Part shown: piece after piece, positions 26,128-35,042 of the stretch
How positions within the stretch are numbered: position 1 is the stretch's first letter
Layout of the letters: each line of letters opens with the position of its first letter
DNA from: Phycisphaerales bacterium
GTDB taxonomy: Bacteria > Planctomycetota > Phycisphaerae > UBA1845 > Fen-1342
Direction: 5' to 3'
Length of the DNA stretch: 64,000 nt
NCBI GenBank assembly: GCA_016710275.1
Contig: JADJXS010000001.1
Location: forward strand, 2,852,001-2,916,000
The notes under the pieces: generated by a model
Told to the model about the DNA's origin: nothing
The model's database searches: none
The model's input: the letters and a program-made list of their open reading frames with translations, nothing else
Program-made: the position numbers and the translations under genes

Positions 26128-28434
26128 TCATTCGACGGCGAACTCTGAAAACGCCGTGCCGACATAAATGGCCTGCACGTCGTCGGCCGTATCCGGCGTC
26201 GCATCCGCCCCGGTCGTCGCCGCGCGGAACGCGAACTCATCGCGGTCGTTGATGACGCCGCTGCGCCCGACGCGATTCTGCTCCGGTCGCGTCACGGTGA
26301 AGATGCGCGAGAACTCGCGCAGCGCGTTGTCATTGGCCGGGTCCGCGGCGATCAGCATGCGCTCCCCGCTCCACAGCGCCAGCCCGTCCGAAGTCACCGT
26401 CGTCCCGTCCGCCTCGGTCCGCTGGAATCGCAGCAGCCCGCGGCCGCGGTTGTTCAGCCCGCCTCCCGCTTCCGACCAGCGCACCCGCCCGCCCAGCAGC
26501 GCCCCGGCCACCACCGTGGTCAGGTCCTGGTTCGAGCTGCTGCGCGCCAGGTGCGGCCGGCCATCAGCCAGGAAGAGCACCTGCCCCGCGTCATCCACAC
26601 CCGAGAGCAGGTCCGTCGACGGCTGTCCGCCCAGCGCCGTCAGCTCGCGCCAACGCTGTCCGTTCCACAACAGGACCGCGCTGCGCGTCTGGCCGTTCAC
26701 CGTCAACGTCGTATCCACGGCGATTCGGGCGCCCTCGCCGACCGCGATTGCGTCAAACGGATTGTTGACGCTGTTCACCTGGGCGCCGATCGGCACGCCG
26801 GGGAACGATCGTCCCGTCGCGTTGTCGAGCACGCGGACGATCTCGCCGTTGGCCAGCAGGTAGACGCCGCGGTTGCCGTTGCCGCGCCGATACGTTGACT
26901 GAAAGAGCAGCACGCCCTCGCGCGACATCGCCACCCGCGAATCCATCACGTCAAACATGGCCGTCGCCGGCTGATCCGGCACCTCGCCCGCGACGCTGAG
27001 CTGATTGTCGGCGACCGTCGTCAGCGACACGCCGTTGCTCGTAAACACGCCCGTCCGCCCGCTCACGAACTCCGGCCCCTGCCGGATGAACGTGTAGCGC
27101 GTGGCAAACGCCGCGATTCCGCCGTCCGAGATCACCGGCGCGAACAGCTCCGCGCTGAACGTGTTGGGCAGCGCATCGGCAAAGAAGGTCGCCAGTTGCC
27201 GCATGTCCGCCACGCGCAGCAGATCGCCATCCCCGACCCGATAGCGGAACACGCCGATGGGGAACGGCGACTGCACCGGTGACAAGAACAGCAGCCGGCC
27301 GTCGCGACCCCACGTCAGCCCCGGGGCGCCCGAGTCGAACCGCACGTTCACGTCGCCGAAGAAGGCGTTGCCGTCGGCGCCCGGCACCGTTCCGCGCGCT
27401 GCCGGATCATCGGACACGACCGCGATCAGCTCCGCACCGTCCCAGTAGAAAAGCCCGCCGTCGCCGTTGCCGCCCGAATACTTCGCCCAGAACGCCACGC
27501 GGCCGTCGTTGTCGAGCACCGGGTTGCCGAAATGCGTGAACTTCGCCGCCGCAGGCTGACCTGGAACCGCGTCGCCGCTGCGCGCGATCGCGCTCAGCCG
27601 CACCTGCGTCGGCGCCGGTCCGCTGTTCGTATTCCCGTTCCCCCCGCCGTTCGTGTTGGTGTTTCCGCCGCCGTTGGTGTTGCCGTTGCCGCCGCTGTTG
27701 GAATTCCCGCCGCTGTTGCTGTTGTTCGAATTCCCGCCCGAATTCGTGTTGGTGTTGTCGTTTCCGTTGCCATCCCCGTCGCCCGATCCATCCCCGTCGT
27801 CGGTCGAGCCGTCATTCACGCGGACCAGCAACTCCGTCCCGCGCGCCGCGTCCTCCAGCGACGGAAAGGCGCTTCGCAGCCATCCGCCCAGCGCATCATC
27901 CGACCCCGCGCCGCTGAGCACGTAGAACATCAGCGCCAGGTTCTCGATCGCACTGCGCGTCTCGCGCTCGCGCTCCAGCCGCCCCAGCGCGTCAGGCCGA
28001 ATCACGCCGACCACGATCTGCCACGATCCGACCTGCGCCGAGCGAATCCGGAAACCGTCGCCCGCATCCTCCGACGCATCCTCCACGGTGAACGGCGCGC
28101 GGCGCAGATTCTGCATCGTCCATACCCGGCCATCCGGCGCACGAGCCGACGCGAGATGAGCCAGCGCCCCATCCGACGCCAGCGCCGATACATCCAGCAC
28201 GCCGCCCGGAGGCACGTCAAACTCGAATGCGCGCAGCGCTCCCGGCCGCACCGTCTGCCGCAGCGCTCCCTGCACGGCGGCGGCGCGCAGCTCCGATTCT
28301 GATTCCGATGGAACCGTGCTGACATCTGCCGAAGAAATGCACGCCGGCACAAACAGCCCGGCCGCCAGCAGCAGCGCGGCCAGCGCTTTACCGACGACGC
28401 GCCCGCCCCGATTCAACCTGTTCGACGATCGCAT
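26128..28434 (-). CDS. Large lipoprotein with Asn/Gly/Ser linker and beta-propeller-like repeats
   Basis: 768 residues starting at ATG 28434 (GAGGGG just upstream). A lipoprotein signal peptide ends L-F-V-P-A-C. The first 200 residues form one domain. A low-complexity linker made almost only of Asn, Gly, Ser, Thr and Asp (coded by about 27610-27790) separates it from the C-terminal part. That part repeats a pattern F-x-x-x-x-x-P-x-L-x-x-x-G-R-V-A-F-W-A with short D-G-A-E-L and G-L-F-Y-W-D-G strands, like the tandem-repeat (N-x-x-G-x-x-A-F) extracellular proteins common in Planctomycetota. It is anchored to a membrane and faces outward. Function unknown. Confidence 0.75.
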   Translation of the reverse strand: MRSSNRLNRGGRVVGKALAALLLAAGLFVPACISSADVSTVPSESESELRAAAVQGALRQTVRPGALRAFEFDVPPGGVLDVSALASDGALAHLASARAPDGRVWTMQNLRRAPFTVEDASEDAGDGFRIRSAQVGSWQIVVGVIRPDALGRLERERETRSAIENLALMFYVLSGAGSDDALGGWLRSAFPSLEDAARGTELLVRVNDGSTDDGDGSGDGDGNGNDNTNTNSGGNSNNSNSGGNSNSGGNGNTNGGGNTNTNGGGNGNTNSGPAPTQVRLSAIARSGDAVPGQPAAAKFTHFGNPVLDNDGRVAFWAKYSGGNGDGGLFYWDGAELIAVVSDDPAARGTVPGADGNAFFGDVNVRFDSGAPGLTWGRDGRLLFLSPVQSPFPIGVFRYRVGDGDLLRVADMRQLATFFADALPNTFSAELFAPVISDGGIAAFATRYTFIRQGPEFVSGRTGVFTSNGVSLTTVADNQLSVAGEVPDQPATAMFDVMDSRVAMSREGVLLFQSTYRRGNGNRGVYLLANGEIVRVLDNATGRSFPGVPIGAQVNSVNNPFDAIAVGEGARIAVDTTLTVNGQTRSAVLLWNGQRWRELTALGGQPSTDLLSGVDDAGQVLFLADGRPHLARSSSNQDLTTVVAGALLGGRVRWSEAGGGLNNRGRGLLRFQRTEADGTTVTSDGLALWSGERMLIAADPANDNALREFSRIFTVTRPEQNRVGRSGVINDRDEFAFRAATTGADATPDTADDVQAIYVGTAFSEFAVE

Positions 28435-28624
28435 TCTGCCCCTCAATTCCGCGGCCGCCCGCGATCACAACCGCGGGCGCAGCCTCACGATCTCCGCCGC
28501 ACCGCGTCCCCTGAAATCCTACGCCTCTCGACAAGCATCGGCAACGATGGGTTCTCGGACCCTTCAACCCGCCGAAAAACCAGCGGCGAATCGCGCCGCA
28601 CGCGCATCCTGTTCGCCGCCGCCG

Positions 28625-29374
28625 TCACGCACCCCGGATCAGAATCCGACCCAACCCCACGACACCCCGAATCGCCAGTGTTATCAGAAGCAGTGCAACC
28701 GCCAGGGCCACGCAGAAGCTCAGCATCGGCCAGGCGCTCAGCACCGCCTCCCTGCCGCCGCTCCAGATCAGGCTCAACAGTCCCAGCAACGCTGCGACCA
28801 GCCCGATCGCCGCAATCGCACCGCGCAAGTGGGCTTCCGGCGGCGACATCCGCACCACCAGGCAGATCGCGAGGTACAGCATCAGCACCGACCGCCAATC
28901 CGGGAGGCCCAGCCCGATGCAGGAATCGATGATCCGCCGGCCGCTCTCCAGAAGGGCATGCAGAACACCCCATACGCCCTCAAACGAAGTGGGAATCGCC
29001 GCAGCCAGCGCAATGCCCGTCGCCCCCGGCGTCATGCGCCCGCCCACCAACCAGGCCGCCAACCACAGCGCCGTCAGGCATGCCAGCACCGGCATCAACC
29101 CCACCAGGATCGGCCCCAGCACCGGGATCCGTGCCTCCTGCGGCGGATCCGACTGCGGCCCGGCATCGTCGCCGCCCCCCAATAGCGAGGTGTTCCGCAC
29201 CGTCTGCCCGCTCATCAGCATTCCCGCGACCAGCCCCAGTTGCGAGATCAGCGTGCCGGGCAGCAGGATCAGGTTCACGGAGCGCACGGGCAGCAACCTG
29301 CACCATTGGGTGTAGACACCGGCCGCTGAAAAAATCAGCACGATCAGCCAGAAGGCCAGGGCGGCGTAGAGCAT
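28625..29374 (-). CDS. Multi-span membrane protein of unknown function
   Basis: 249 residues with six to seven hydrophobic helices from residue 1 to the end and a short polar loop (G-G-G-D-D-A-G-P-Q-S-D-P-P-Q) after the second. The paired prolines and glycines (L-L-P-G-T-L-I-S-Q-L-G, V-L-G-P-I-L-V-G-L-M-P-V-L) suggest a channel or transporter-like bundle. I recognise no family signature. It is separated from the downstream lipoprotein gene by 190 bases, so it is probably its own unit. Confidence 0.65.
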   Translation of the reverse strand: MLYAALAFWLIVLIFSAAGVYTQWCRLLPVRSVNLILLPGTLISQLGLVAGMLMSGQTVRNTSLLGGGDDAGPQSDPPQEARIPVLGPILVGLMPVLACLTALWLAAWLVGGRMTPGATGIALAAAIPTSFEGVWGVLHALLESGRRIIDSCIGLGLPDWRSVLMLYLAICLVVRMSPPEAHLRGAIAAIGLVAALLGLLSLIWSGGREAVLSAWPMLSFCVALAVALLLITLAIRGVVGLGRILIRGA

Positions 29375-29607
29375 GGTCCAACCTCGCCGGAAACGCCGAA
29401 AACGGGGGTGCGCCAGTCCGTTCGCGCGGCGGCAGTATACCTTGCCAAGTCCAGTGCCTTACACGTCGCCCCCGGGTAATCACCTGAGTCCCGGTAGCCG
29501 GGTGCAGCGGCCGGGTGGTCGGTCGAGCAGCCGGGGACGGCTGAGGGCACAGCGGTACAGATGGGAATCTTTGGTTTTTTCGTTGACGGGGCGGACCGGC
29601 AGGATCA
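29375..29607. other. Divergent intergenic region ahead of the cold-shock gene
   Basis: No gene is seen. The sequence carries the start regions of the membrane protein gene (minus) and the cold-shock gene (plus). A TTGACG at 29583-29588 lies 22 bases from the -10 below, too far for a normal promoter. Confidence 0.4.
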
Positions 29608-29616
29608 TGCTATACG
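29608..29616 (+). promoter_or_regulatory. Extended -10 promoter of the cold-shock gene
   Basis: TGCTATACG matches the extended -10 form TG-N-TATAnn. The predicted start near 29623 gives a 5' leader of about 95 bases, a length usual for cold-shock mRNAs whose leaders are structured. Confidence 0.5.
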
Positions 29617-29718
29617 ATAGTGCGCCGCGCGCGAGCGTGTGCTTGTGCTTCACGTCCGAAGCAGCGTTTGTTTCGCCAGGCCGTATCACGTCGGCGTATC
29701 TGCTTGGAGTCCGCAGTC

Positions 29719-29922
29719 ATGGCAACCGGGAAGGTGAAGTGGTTTAACGACGCGAAGGGGTTTGGGTTCATCCAATCCGATGAGGGGCAGGACGTTTTCG
29801 TTCATCACACGGAGATTTCGCAGGAGGGGTTCCGCACGCTGAAGGAAGGCTCGCGGGTTGAATTCGAGCTGGCCCAGGGCCCGAAAGGCCCCAAGGCGAC
29901 AAATGTTCGCTGCAGCGAATAG
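29719..29922 (+). CDS. Cold-shock domain protein (CspA family)
   Basis: 67-residue OB-fold RNA/DNA chaperone. Both RNA-binding motifs are intact: K-G-F-G-F-I (RNP1) and V-F-V-H-H (RNP2), after the start M-A-T-G-K-V-K-W-F-N. GGAG lies nine bases ahead of the ATG. It is monocistronic, with a long leader and a structured 3' region ending in an intrinsic terminator. Confidence 0.97.
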   Translation: MATGKVKWFNDAKGFGFIQSDEGQDVFVHHTEISQEGFRTLKEGSRVEFELAQGPKGPKATNVRCSE

Positions 29923-29954
29923 TCGCTGACGGGGTTGCTTGCGGCCGTGCCTTA

Positions 29955-30059
29955 CCGGCCTCTCGGGCCGAACAGCCGGCGGCGGCAGGAACGGAAAATC
30001 CTCTTCCTGCCTCAGCAATGTCGCGAGGCATTCCGCGATCCCTACGATCGGACGTGCCG
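29955..30059 (+). other. Structured 3' region of the cold-shock transcript
   Basis: Several inverted repeats follow one another between the cold-shock stop and the terminator: CGGCC/GGCCG near 29955-29970, the 8-bp GGCAGGAA (29984-29991) with TTCCTGCC (30004-30011), and CGCG/CGCG near 30030-30045. No open frame with a ribosome site is present. It could be a stabilised 3' UTR or the body of a 3'-derived small RNA. Confidence 0.45.
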
Positions 30060-30091
30060 GGGCGCTGTCGGAAAACGGCAGCGCCCTTTTT
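30060..30091 (+). terminator. Intrinsic terminator
   Basis: GGGCGCTG (30060-30067) pairs with CAGCGCCC (30079-30086) and is followed by TTTTT. Its orientation fits the cold-shock transcript. The last base abuts the stop codon of the convergent FlgI-like gene. Confidence 0.85.
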
Positions 30092-31956
30092 CATGCGCCG
30101 CCGCCCTCGTCGCGCGATGGCGCCTCCTCGGACTCGCCGCGCGGCGCAGCGGGAGGCGCGTCGGGTTCCAGTGACGGGGAATCAGACGTCTCGCGAATGC
30201 GCTCGTCGCCCTCGGGGCGGCGCTGATCCTCCGCCGGACCAAGCTGCTCCGTGATGCTGGCCTGTTCCAGTCTCAACTCCGCCGGAATGGCCTCCTGCTC
30301 GACCAGCCGGCTCAAAATTCCGACGACCTGGCTGTAGGAAAGGCCCGCACCGCGAAGCCGGCGCGCCTTGTCGCGATCGGGGATGTCGGCCAGCGCCCCC
30401 ACGACGTCAATCAGCCGTGCGGGAATGTGAATGCGGTCATTGATCGGACGGCCGTAGCGCTCACGCACCGAAATCGTCAGCTCATCCGCCGCCGTGGACG
30501 CGCTGATCGTGACCCCCAGCCGCGGGTCTGCGAACAGCACAGGCGTCAGCACCGGCGTGGTCGCTCCGAAGATCGCAATCCGCGGCGCTCCGGAGCGCCG
30601 CACATAGATCAGTGGTTTGCCCCGCGCATCCACGACATCGACGCGCACATTCACCTGTTCCCGATCGATTGCGTGAGGGTAGCTGAAGGACCGCACCGCC
30701 GCGTGCCGCTTCTCGGCCAGCCCCTCATAGGCAATGACGCGGATCTCGTCGTCGTCGGCGTCGAGCAGCGCCGCCAGCCGGCTGATGGCGGGACGCAAGT
30801 CCGTGCGGGCCAGCTCGCGGGCCGCCGCGACCCGATGCGGATGGCCGGGAGTGGCGGCCATCTGGCCGATGACCGGCAGCGCGTTGGCATCGCCCAGGCG
30901 AAGGCCGGCCCGCGCTGCGAAATAGGCAAGCGACGGATCGGCGTGGTCGTAGAGCGGCTGAATACCCGAGATCGCCGTCCGCCCCACCGCTTCCCACAAA
31001 GAGGAAATGCGCTCGAGATTGGCGCCCGGCTCAGTGGCGAACTGCATCCAGTCGGCCAGCTTTCGATCCACGAACGACGGGTTGTCTTCCATCAGCAGCG
31101 CGGTGGCGAGCCGATGGTAGTGCAGCGGCTCTTCGGCGAAGCGCGCCGGCGTGTTCAACTGCACATAGCCGCGACTGACGGCTTCGGCGGCGCGCGGGTT
31201 TTGCCCGAACCGCTCATTGATGCGGCTTTCGAGCCGCCGAGCCAGCGAATAGGACGATTCGCGGCACAGCAGGCGCACCGGCCGCGGCTCAGACGTCACC
31301 CCCCCACCCAGCACGACCCCCCGCCGCGGATCCGCCGTCGCCGCTCCCTCCCCGGAGCCGGCAAACGGGTTGACGAAGATCGGCCCTTGCGCGCGGGCCA
31401 CCACCCGGCCCGTGACCAGCGCTTCGCCGGAAGCCGCGATGTCGTACATGCGCAGCTCGCAGGGCAGGAGCAGCCCGCCCTCGATACTGCGCGTGTCCGT
31501 TCCGGGCAGCGCCTCGACGCGCACGTCAAACACATCGCCGCGCGTGGCCCCCGGCCGCACCACGCCCACCACCTCCACGACGGCCGATTCGCGCGAGTCG
31601 ATCATGCGACCGGGGCTGAAGCGCTGGCCGTCCGCCCCCGTGGTACGCGGGCCGAAGTTCTTGGTCAGCGAGTCGATCAGGTAATCGCGGATGATGGTCG
31701 GACAATCGGAACTGCCCTCCTCCCCCAGGCCGACGACCAGGCTGAATCCGCGCACCCGCATCTCGCCCAGCTCGCTGAGCGTGCCGGCCGCCCCGATCGT
31801 GTCGATCAGCAGCGGATCCGTCACGGCCGCCGGAACGCGCTCCGGTTCGGGCCCTATGGGCCGTTTGCGCGCAAACAGCCCGCCCTCGCAGCCGGCACAG
31901 CACAACATCGCAACCCCCGCGCCGACGAGCAGAACCGAATTCACTTGAAATCTCAT
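30091..31956 (-). CDS. FlgI (flagellar P-ring)-like lipoprotein with HEAT-like insert
   Basis: 621 residues. The signal peptide ends C-C-A-G-C, predicting lipid attachment; classical FlgI has an ordinary signal peptide. FlgI-like motifs follow: R-G-F-S-L-V-V-G-L-G, F-D-V-R-V-E-A-L-P-G-T with S-I-E-G-G-L-L-L-P-C-E-L, and A-R-A-Q-G-P-I-F-V-N-P. These correspond to the P-ring core around the G-Y-G-L-V-V-G-L and D-A-x-S-L-x-G-G-T-L-L elements. After that, residues of about 300-400 form helical pairs (A-A-A-R-E-L-A-R-T-D-L-R-P-A-I-S-R-L-A, D-D-E-I-R-V-I-A-Y-E-G-L-A) typical of HEAT repeats. The acidic/Pro tail is low complexity. A ring component or a paralogue recruited to the envelope are both possible. 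No flagellar genes adjoin it. Confidence 0.72.
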   Translation of the reverse strand: MRFQVNSVLLVGAGVAMLCCAGCEGGLFARKRPIGPEPERVPAAVTDPLLIDTIGAAGTLSELGEMRVRGFSLVVGLGEEGSSDCPTIIRDYLIDSLTKNFGPRTTGADGQRFSPGRMIDSRESAVVEVVGVVRPGATRGDVFDVRVEALPGTDTRSIEGGLLLPCELRMYDIAASGEALVTGRVVARAQGPIFVNPFAGSGEGAATADPRRGVVLGGGVTSEPRPVRLLCRESSYSLARRLESRINERFGQNPRAAEAVSRGYVQLNTPARFAEEPLHYHRLATALLMEDNPSFVDRKLADWMQFATEPGANLERISSLWEAVGRTAISGIQPLYDHADPSLAYFAARAGLRLGDANALPVIGQMAATPGHPHRVAAARELARTDLRPAISRLAALLDADDDEIRVIAYEGLAEKRHAAVRSFSYPHAIDREQVNVRVDVVDARGKPLIYVRRSGAPRIAIFGATTPVLTPVLFADPRLGVTISASTAADELTISVRERYGRPINDRIHIPARLIDVVGALADIPDRDKARRLRGAGLSYSQVVGILSRLVEQEAIPAELRLEQASITEQLGPAEDQRRPEGDERIRETSDSPSLEPDAPPAAPRGESEEAPSRDEGGGA

Positions 31957-32199
31957 GGGAGAGTCCCGCGGCCCGGCGATGGAGGGCGGATGCGTGGCTC
32001 CGCACCGTCGCCGGAAGCGGTGCGGAGGGAGGCCGGCTCACCCGCGGGCGTCTGCCCATGCGAGCGCCGTCTGCCGAAGGAAGTATACCGCGCCGGGCTG
32101 ACCCCCCGGAATCCGAGGGCGAATTCCGGCGCAGGAACGGCCGGTCAGCGACAGCCGGCGTGCGAGTGTGCCGATGTTGCGCTGCAGGAGTACCGCGCG

Positions 32200-32844
32200 A
32201 TGATTGTGACCGTGGACGGGCGGCGCATTTCAAACCCCATCGAGCCGGGCGCGTCATTGGGCGAGCTGATCGATCGGCTGCGCGCCGACCGGCCGCAGTC
32301 GCTGATCACCCGCGTGGCGATCAACGGTGCGGCCCTGTGCGAGAGCACCGCGGAGGCGGCGTTCGCCCAGGCGCTGGCGGATGGGGACTCCATCGACGTG
32401 GAAACCGGCCTTCCCGGGCTGGTGGTTGCGGAGGCGCTGCGCGAGGTCGCGACGACGCTGAGGGATGCGGGTCAGGCATCGCCGGAAGCGGCCCGGCGGC
32501 TCAACGACCAGGAGGTCGCGGCGGCGATGCAGGACATCGCCGAGCTGGTCGGAATCTGGCAGTCGGCGCGCAGCGCGGTCTCTCAGGCGGGGGCGCTGTT
32601 GCAGCGCGATCTCGCGGAACTGCAATTCGACGGCGTCACCGTCGGGGAACGGCTCAGCACCCTCGTCGCGCGTCTCACCGAAATCCGCGACGCGATGGTC
32701 GCCCGCGATCACGTTCTGCTGGCCGACCTGCTGCACTACGAAATGCCCGAACTGTGCGAGATCTGGGCGCTGGTGCTCAACGGAATCGCCGACACCGTTG
32801 CGGATTGCGACAGTGTCGGCGATTCACTCGAAAGGGCCTGTTGA
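32200..32844 (+). CDS. Conserved-looking protein with beta-grasp-like N-terminus
   Basis: 214 residues from ATG 32200 (GCAGGAG about ten bases upstream). The first 70 residues alternate short strands around a helix (M-I-V-T-V-D-G-R-R-I, L-G-E-L-I-D-R-L-R, T-R-V-A-I-N-G-A-A-L, D-G-D-S-I-D-V-E-T-G), a layout like ThiS/ubiquitin-type beta-grasp folds but without the terminal Gly-Gly. The remaining 140 residues are helical and acidic, ending in Cys. I do not recognise the family. It is divergent from the FlgI-like gene. Confidence 0.6.
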   Translation: MIVTVDGRRISNPIEPGASLGELIDRLRADRPQSLITRVAINGAALCESTAEAAFAQALADGDSIDVETGLPGLVVAEALREVATTLRDAGQASPEAARRLNDQEVAAAMQDIAELVGIWQSARSAVSQAGALLQRDLAELQFDGVTVGERLSTLVARLTEIRDAMVARDHVLLADLLHYEMPELCEIWALVLNGIADTVADCDSVGDSLERAC

Positions 32845-32889
32845 CGCCGCGCGGCGTTCGGCACTGCCGTGCGCCGCGGGCGGTGCTGA

Positions 32890-34446
32890 CTAGCGCTTGG
32901 CGCGCCGCTGCATGAACCGCTCGTACAGAACAGGATCCTTCGACTTCAAGTCGTCTTCGCTCGCAAATTCCTCGCGAACCTCGCCGTCGGCCGATCGCGA
33001 CAGGATCGTGACTCGCCCGTCCGCGTGCACGGTCGCGTCGAAGACCGATTCGCGCCGCGTCCCGTCCGATGACGCCTCAATCTGCACTTCGCGCGTCCGC
33101 TCCAGCAACTCGCGTGCGGCGGCCAGCCGCTCGGTCGCGTCACCCATCCGAGCCCGTATTCGCTCCACCGCCTCGCGCATCGCCGGCATGCCGGCCATCT
33201 CGCGCTCGATCGCCTGCCAGTCCTGCAATACCGAGTTCCGCTGCGACAGCACTTCCTTCAGGTGCCGCTCCACCGCCGCCTGCCACTCGAGGCGCCGGTC
33301 GCTCAATCCACCCGGGCCGCTCGCACCTCCCGCCGGTTCGATCGCGTCCTTCGCTACCTCATATGCCTCGGCATCCGCCTCGCGCAGCCGCGCTGCGTCG
33401 TCATACTCCGTCACGGTCTTCGTGCCGTCCGCGGCCACCCGCTCCACCACGATCCGCCCGTCCTCGCCGCTGCGCACACTCAGACTCTCCCCATTGCGGA
33501 CGACGTTGATCGCGAAGTCGTGCGACGCGGACACCTCCACGGTCGCCCCCGCCTCTCCATCCGCGATGAGCGATTCGAGCCGCGCCAGCAGTTGAGACGT
33601 GTCCCCCAGGCCGTGCAGCTCGACCAATGGCCGCAGCGCCGTTGCATCCCGCAGTTGGCCGAGACTCTCCCATTCGATCTTCCCGTCCGGCGCTACGCGG
33701 ATCTGGTGCCCGCGGAACATCGGCCGCGCTTCAACTCCCGCTCCGTCATCCATCTCGTGAACATAGCGCGCCGGCTCCGCCGGTCGCGGCTGCGGCGACA
33801 GCGCGATCGTCATCTCCGATCCCGCCCGCAAGACGCGCAGCTCCACCCGCCCGCCGACGCCGGCCTGCTTCACCGCGTCCGTCACCGCCGATACGTCCTT
33901 AAGCGCCTCTCCGTTCACGCCGCGGATGATGTCATACCGTCGCAGACCCGCACCTTCCGCCGGGCTGCCCGCCACGAGATTTGAGATGATCAATCCCCCC
34001 TCGCCCACATGCGCCGCCAACGCTTCCGAGACCGGCGCCAGCAGCACGCCGATGTACGGAGCGCCCACCTCACCGCCCGGCCCGCCGCTCAAGCGCACCA
34101 TCACGCGCTTGCCGTTCGGATCGTTTCCGGGCAATGAAAACGCACCCGCGGCCGCGCCCCCGCCGGACGTACGTACGATCACCGTGTTTCCGTCCGCCGT
34201 CTGAAACGTCCGGACTTCGCCGCCCTCCGCGTCAACCGCCCCGTCGCCGGTCGACGCAATCGCGAACACCCGCGCGCCGCCCTCTGCGTCGTCCCCTCGA
34301 ACAACGATCACGCCGCCACTCTCGCCGCCCGCCGCGGGTCGAACCGCGACCGGGTCATCGGCCTTCAAGACCAGAATCGCCCAGGCCGGCGACGCCGCGA
34401 GCGCCACCGAGCAGGCCAACGCCGCGGACATCCACTTTCGCATCAT
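32890..34446 (-). CDS. Exported PDZ-domain protein of an ECF sigma operon
   Basis: 518 residues. ATG 34446 has GGGAG eight bases upstream and opens a signal peptide ending S-P-A-W-A. A PDZ domain occupies roughly residues 135-225 (Y-I-G-V-L-L-A-P-V, G-L-I-I-S-N-L-V-A-G-S-P-A-E-G-A-G-L-R, D-I-I-R-G-V-N-G). No HtrA-type Ser protease triad is visible ahead of it. The second half has a helical, charged region (V-L-Q-D-W-Q-A-I-E-R-E-M). It is the third gene after an ECF sigma factor and its anti-sigma factor, so it is probably in the same operon and may act in envelope-stress sensing or be a regulon member. Confidence 0.75.
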   Translation of the reverse strand: MMRKWMSAALACSVALAASPAWAILVLKADDPVAVRPAAGGESGGVIVVRGDDAEGGARVFAIASTGDGAVDAEGGEVRTFQTADGNTVIVRTSGGGAAAGAFSLPGNDPNGKRVMVRLSGGPGGEVGAPYIGVLLAPVSEALAAHVGEGGLIISNLVAGSPAEGAGLRRYDIIRGVNGEALKDVSAVTDAVKQAGVGGRVELRVLRAGSEMTIALSPQPRPAEPARYVHEMDDGAGVEARPMFRGHQIRVAPDGKIEWESLGQLRDATALRPLVELHGLGDTSQLLARLESLIADGEAGATVEVSASHDFAINVVRNGESLSVRSGEDGRIVVERVAADGTKTVTEYDDAARLREADAEAYEVAKDAIEPAGGASGPGGLSDRRLEWQAAVERHLKEVLSQRNSVLQDWQAIEREMAGMPAMREAVERIRARMGDATERLAAARELLERTREVQIEASSDGTRRESVFDATVHADGRVTILSRSADGEVREEFASEDDLKSKDPVLYERFMQRRAKR

Positions 34447-34510
34447 GAGCACTACTCCCGTATGGTTGGAGTCGGAGTTCTTCCTTTCGTTCGCAATCTC
34501 GCCTTCAGTC

Positions 34511-35041
34511 TTACAGACCGTGCAATTCGATCGGTCGCGCAGGCCGCGCTCGACGCACTTCAATCAGCAGAATCTCGCCCGGTGCACTTCCCGGCATCAC
34601 GATGAAGTCGCGACTCGACTTTCGTGCCGCCTCGGCCGCCGGGTTCACCAGCGTGTCCACCATCGGCCACCCCGACGTCGGCGCTTCGCCGTTCTGCACG
34701 AACCACGGGTTCCCGGCGTGCACCGCCGCACCGCCGTTGGTTGCAGACCCCGGCTGCGGAATCCACCCAGGCCCGATCGACGCCACCAGCGCCGCCGCGG
34801 CCGCCGCCGCCGTCACAAACCACGGCGCGAAGCGCAGCGCCCGCACCCCGCCGCTGCGCCCCATCACCCGCCGCAGCACCTTCCCCGCTTCCGCGTCGAG
34901 CGCTGCATACTCGTCGTACAAGGCCCGCGCCGCCGGATCGCGCGCCAGCGCCTCATCCAGCGCCCGCCGCTGGGCCGCGTCCGCCTCGCGGTCGAGCACC
35001 CGCGAAATCAGCGTTTCCACGTCATGTCGCTTTTCGTTCAT
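34511..35041 (-). CDS. Membrane anti-sigma factor-like protein
   Basis: 176 residues. A cytoplasmic N-domain (I-S-R-V-L-D-R-E-A-D-A-A-Q-R-R-A-L-D-E-A) resembles the sigma-binding part of anti-sigma factors but has no zinc ligands. One hydrophobic helix follows (F-V-T-A-A-A-A-A-A-A-L-V-A), then an extracytoplasmic tail. The ATG begins one base after the stop of the ECF sigma gene (TGA-A-ATG), a coupled arrangement typical of sigma/anti-sigma pairs. Confidence 0.8.
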   Translation of the reverse strand: MNEKRHDVETLISRVLDREADAAQRRALDEALARDPAARALYDEYAALDAEAGKVLRRVMGRSGGVRALRFAPWFVTAAAAAAALVASIGPGWIPQPGSATNGGAAVHAGNPWFVQNGEAPTSGWPMVDTLVNPAAEAARKSSRDFIVMPGSAPGEILLIEVRRARPARPIELHGL

Positions 35042-35042
35042 T

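Noticed and set aside
27610..27790. Tandem short repeats suggesting a CRISPR or minisatellite
   Set aside because: They encode the Asn/Gly/Ser linker of the lipoprotein in frame, without spacer structure.
30427..32199. Plus-strand open frame opposite the FlgI-like gene, joined in frame to the gene at 32200
   Set aside because: The Arg/His-rich translation is a shadow. Coding begins at ATG 32200 behind GCAGGAG.
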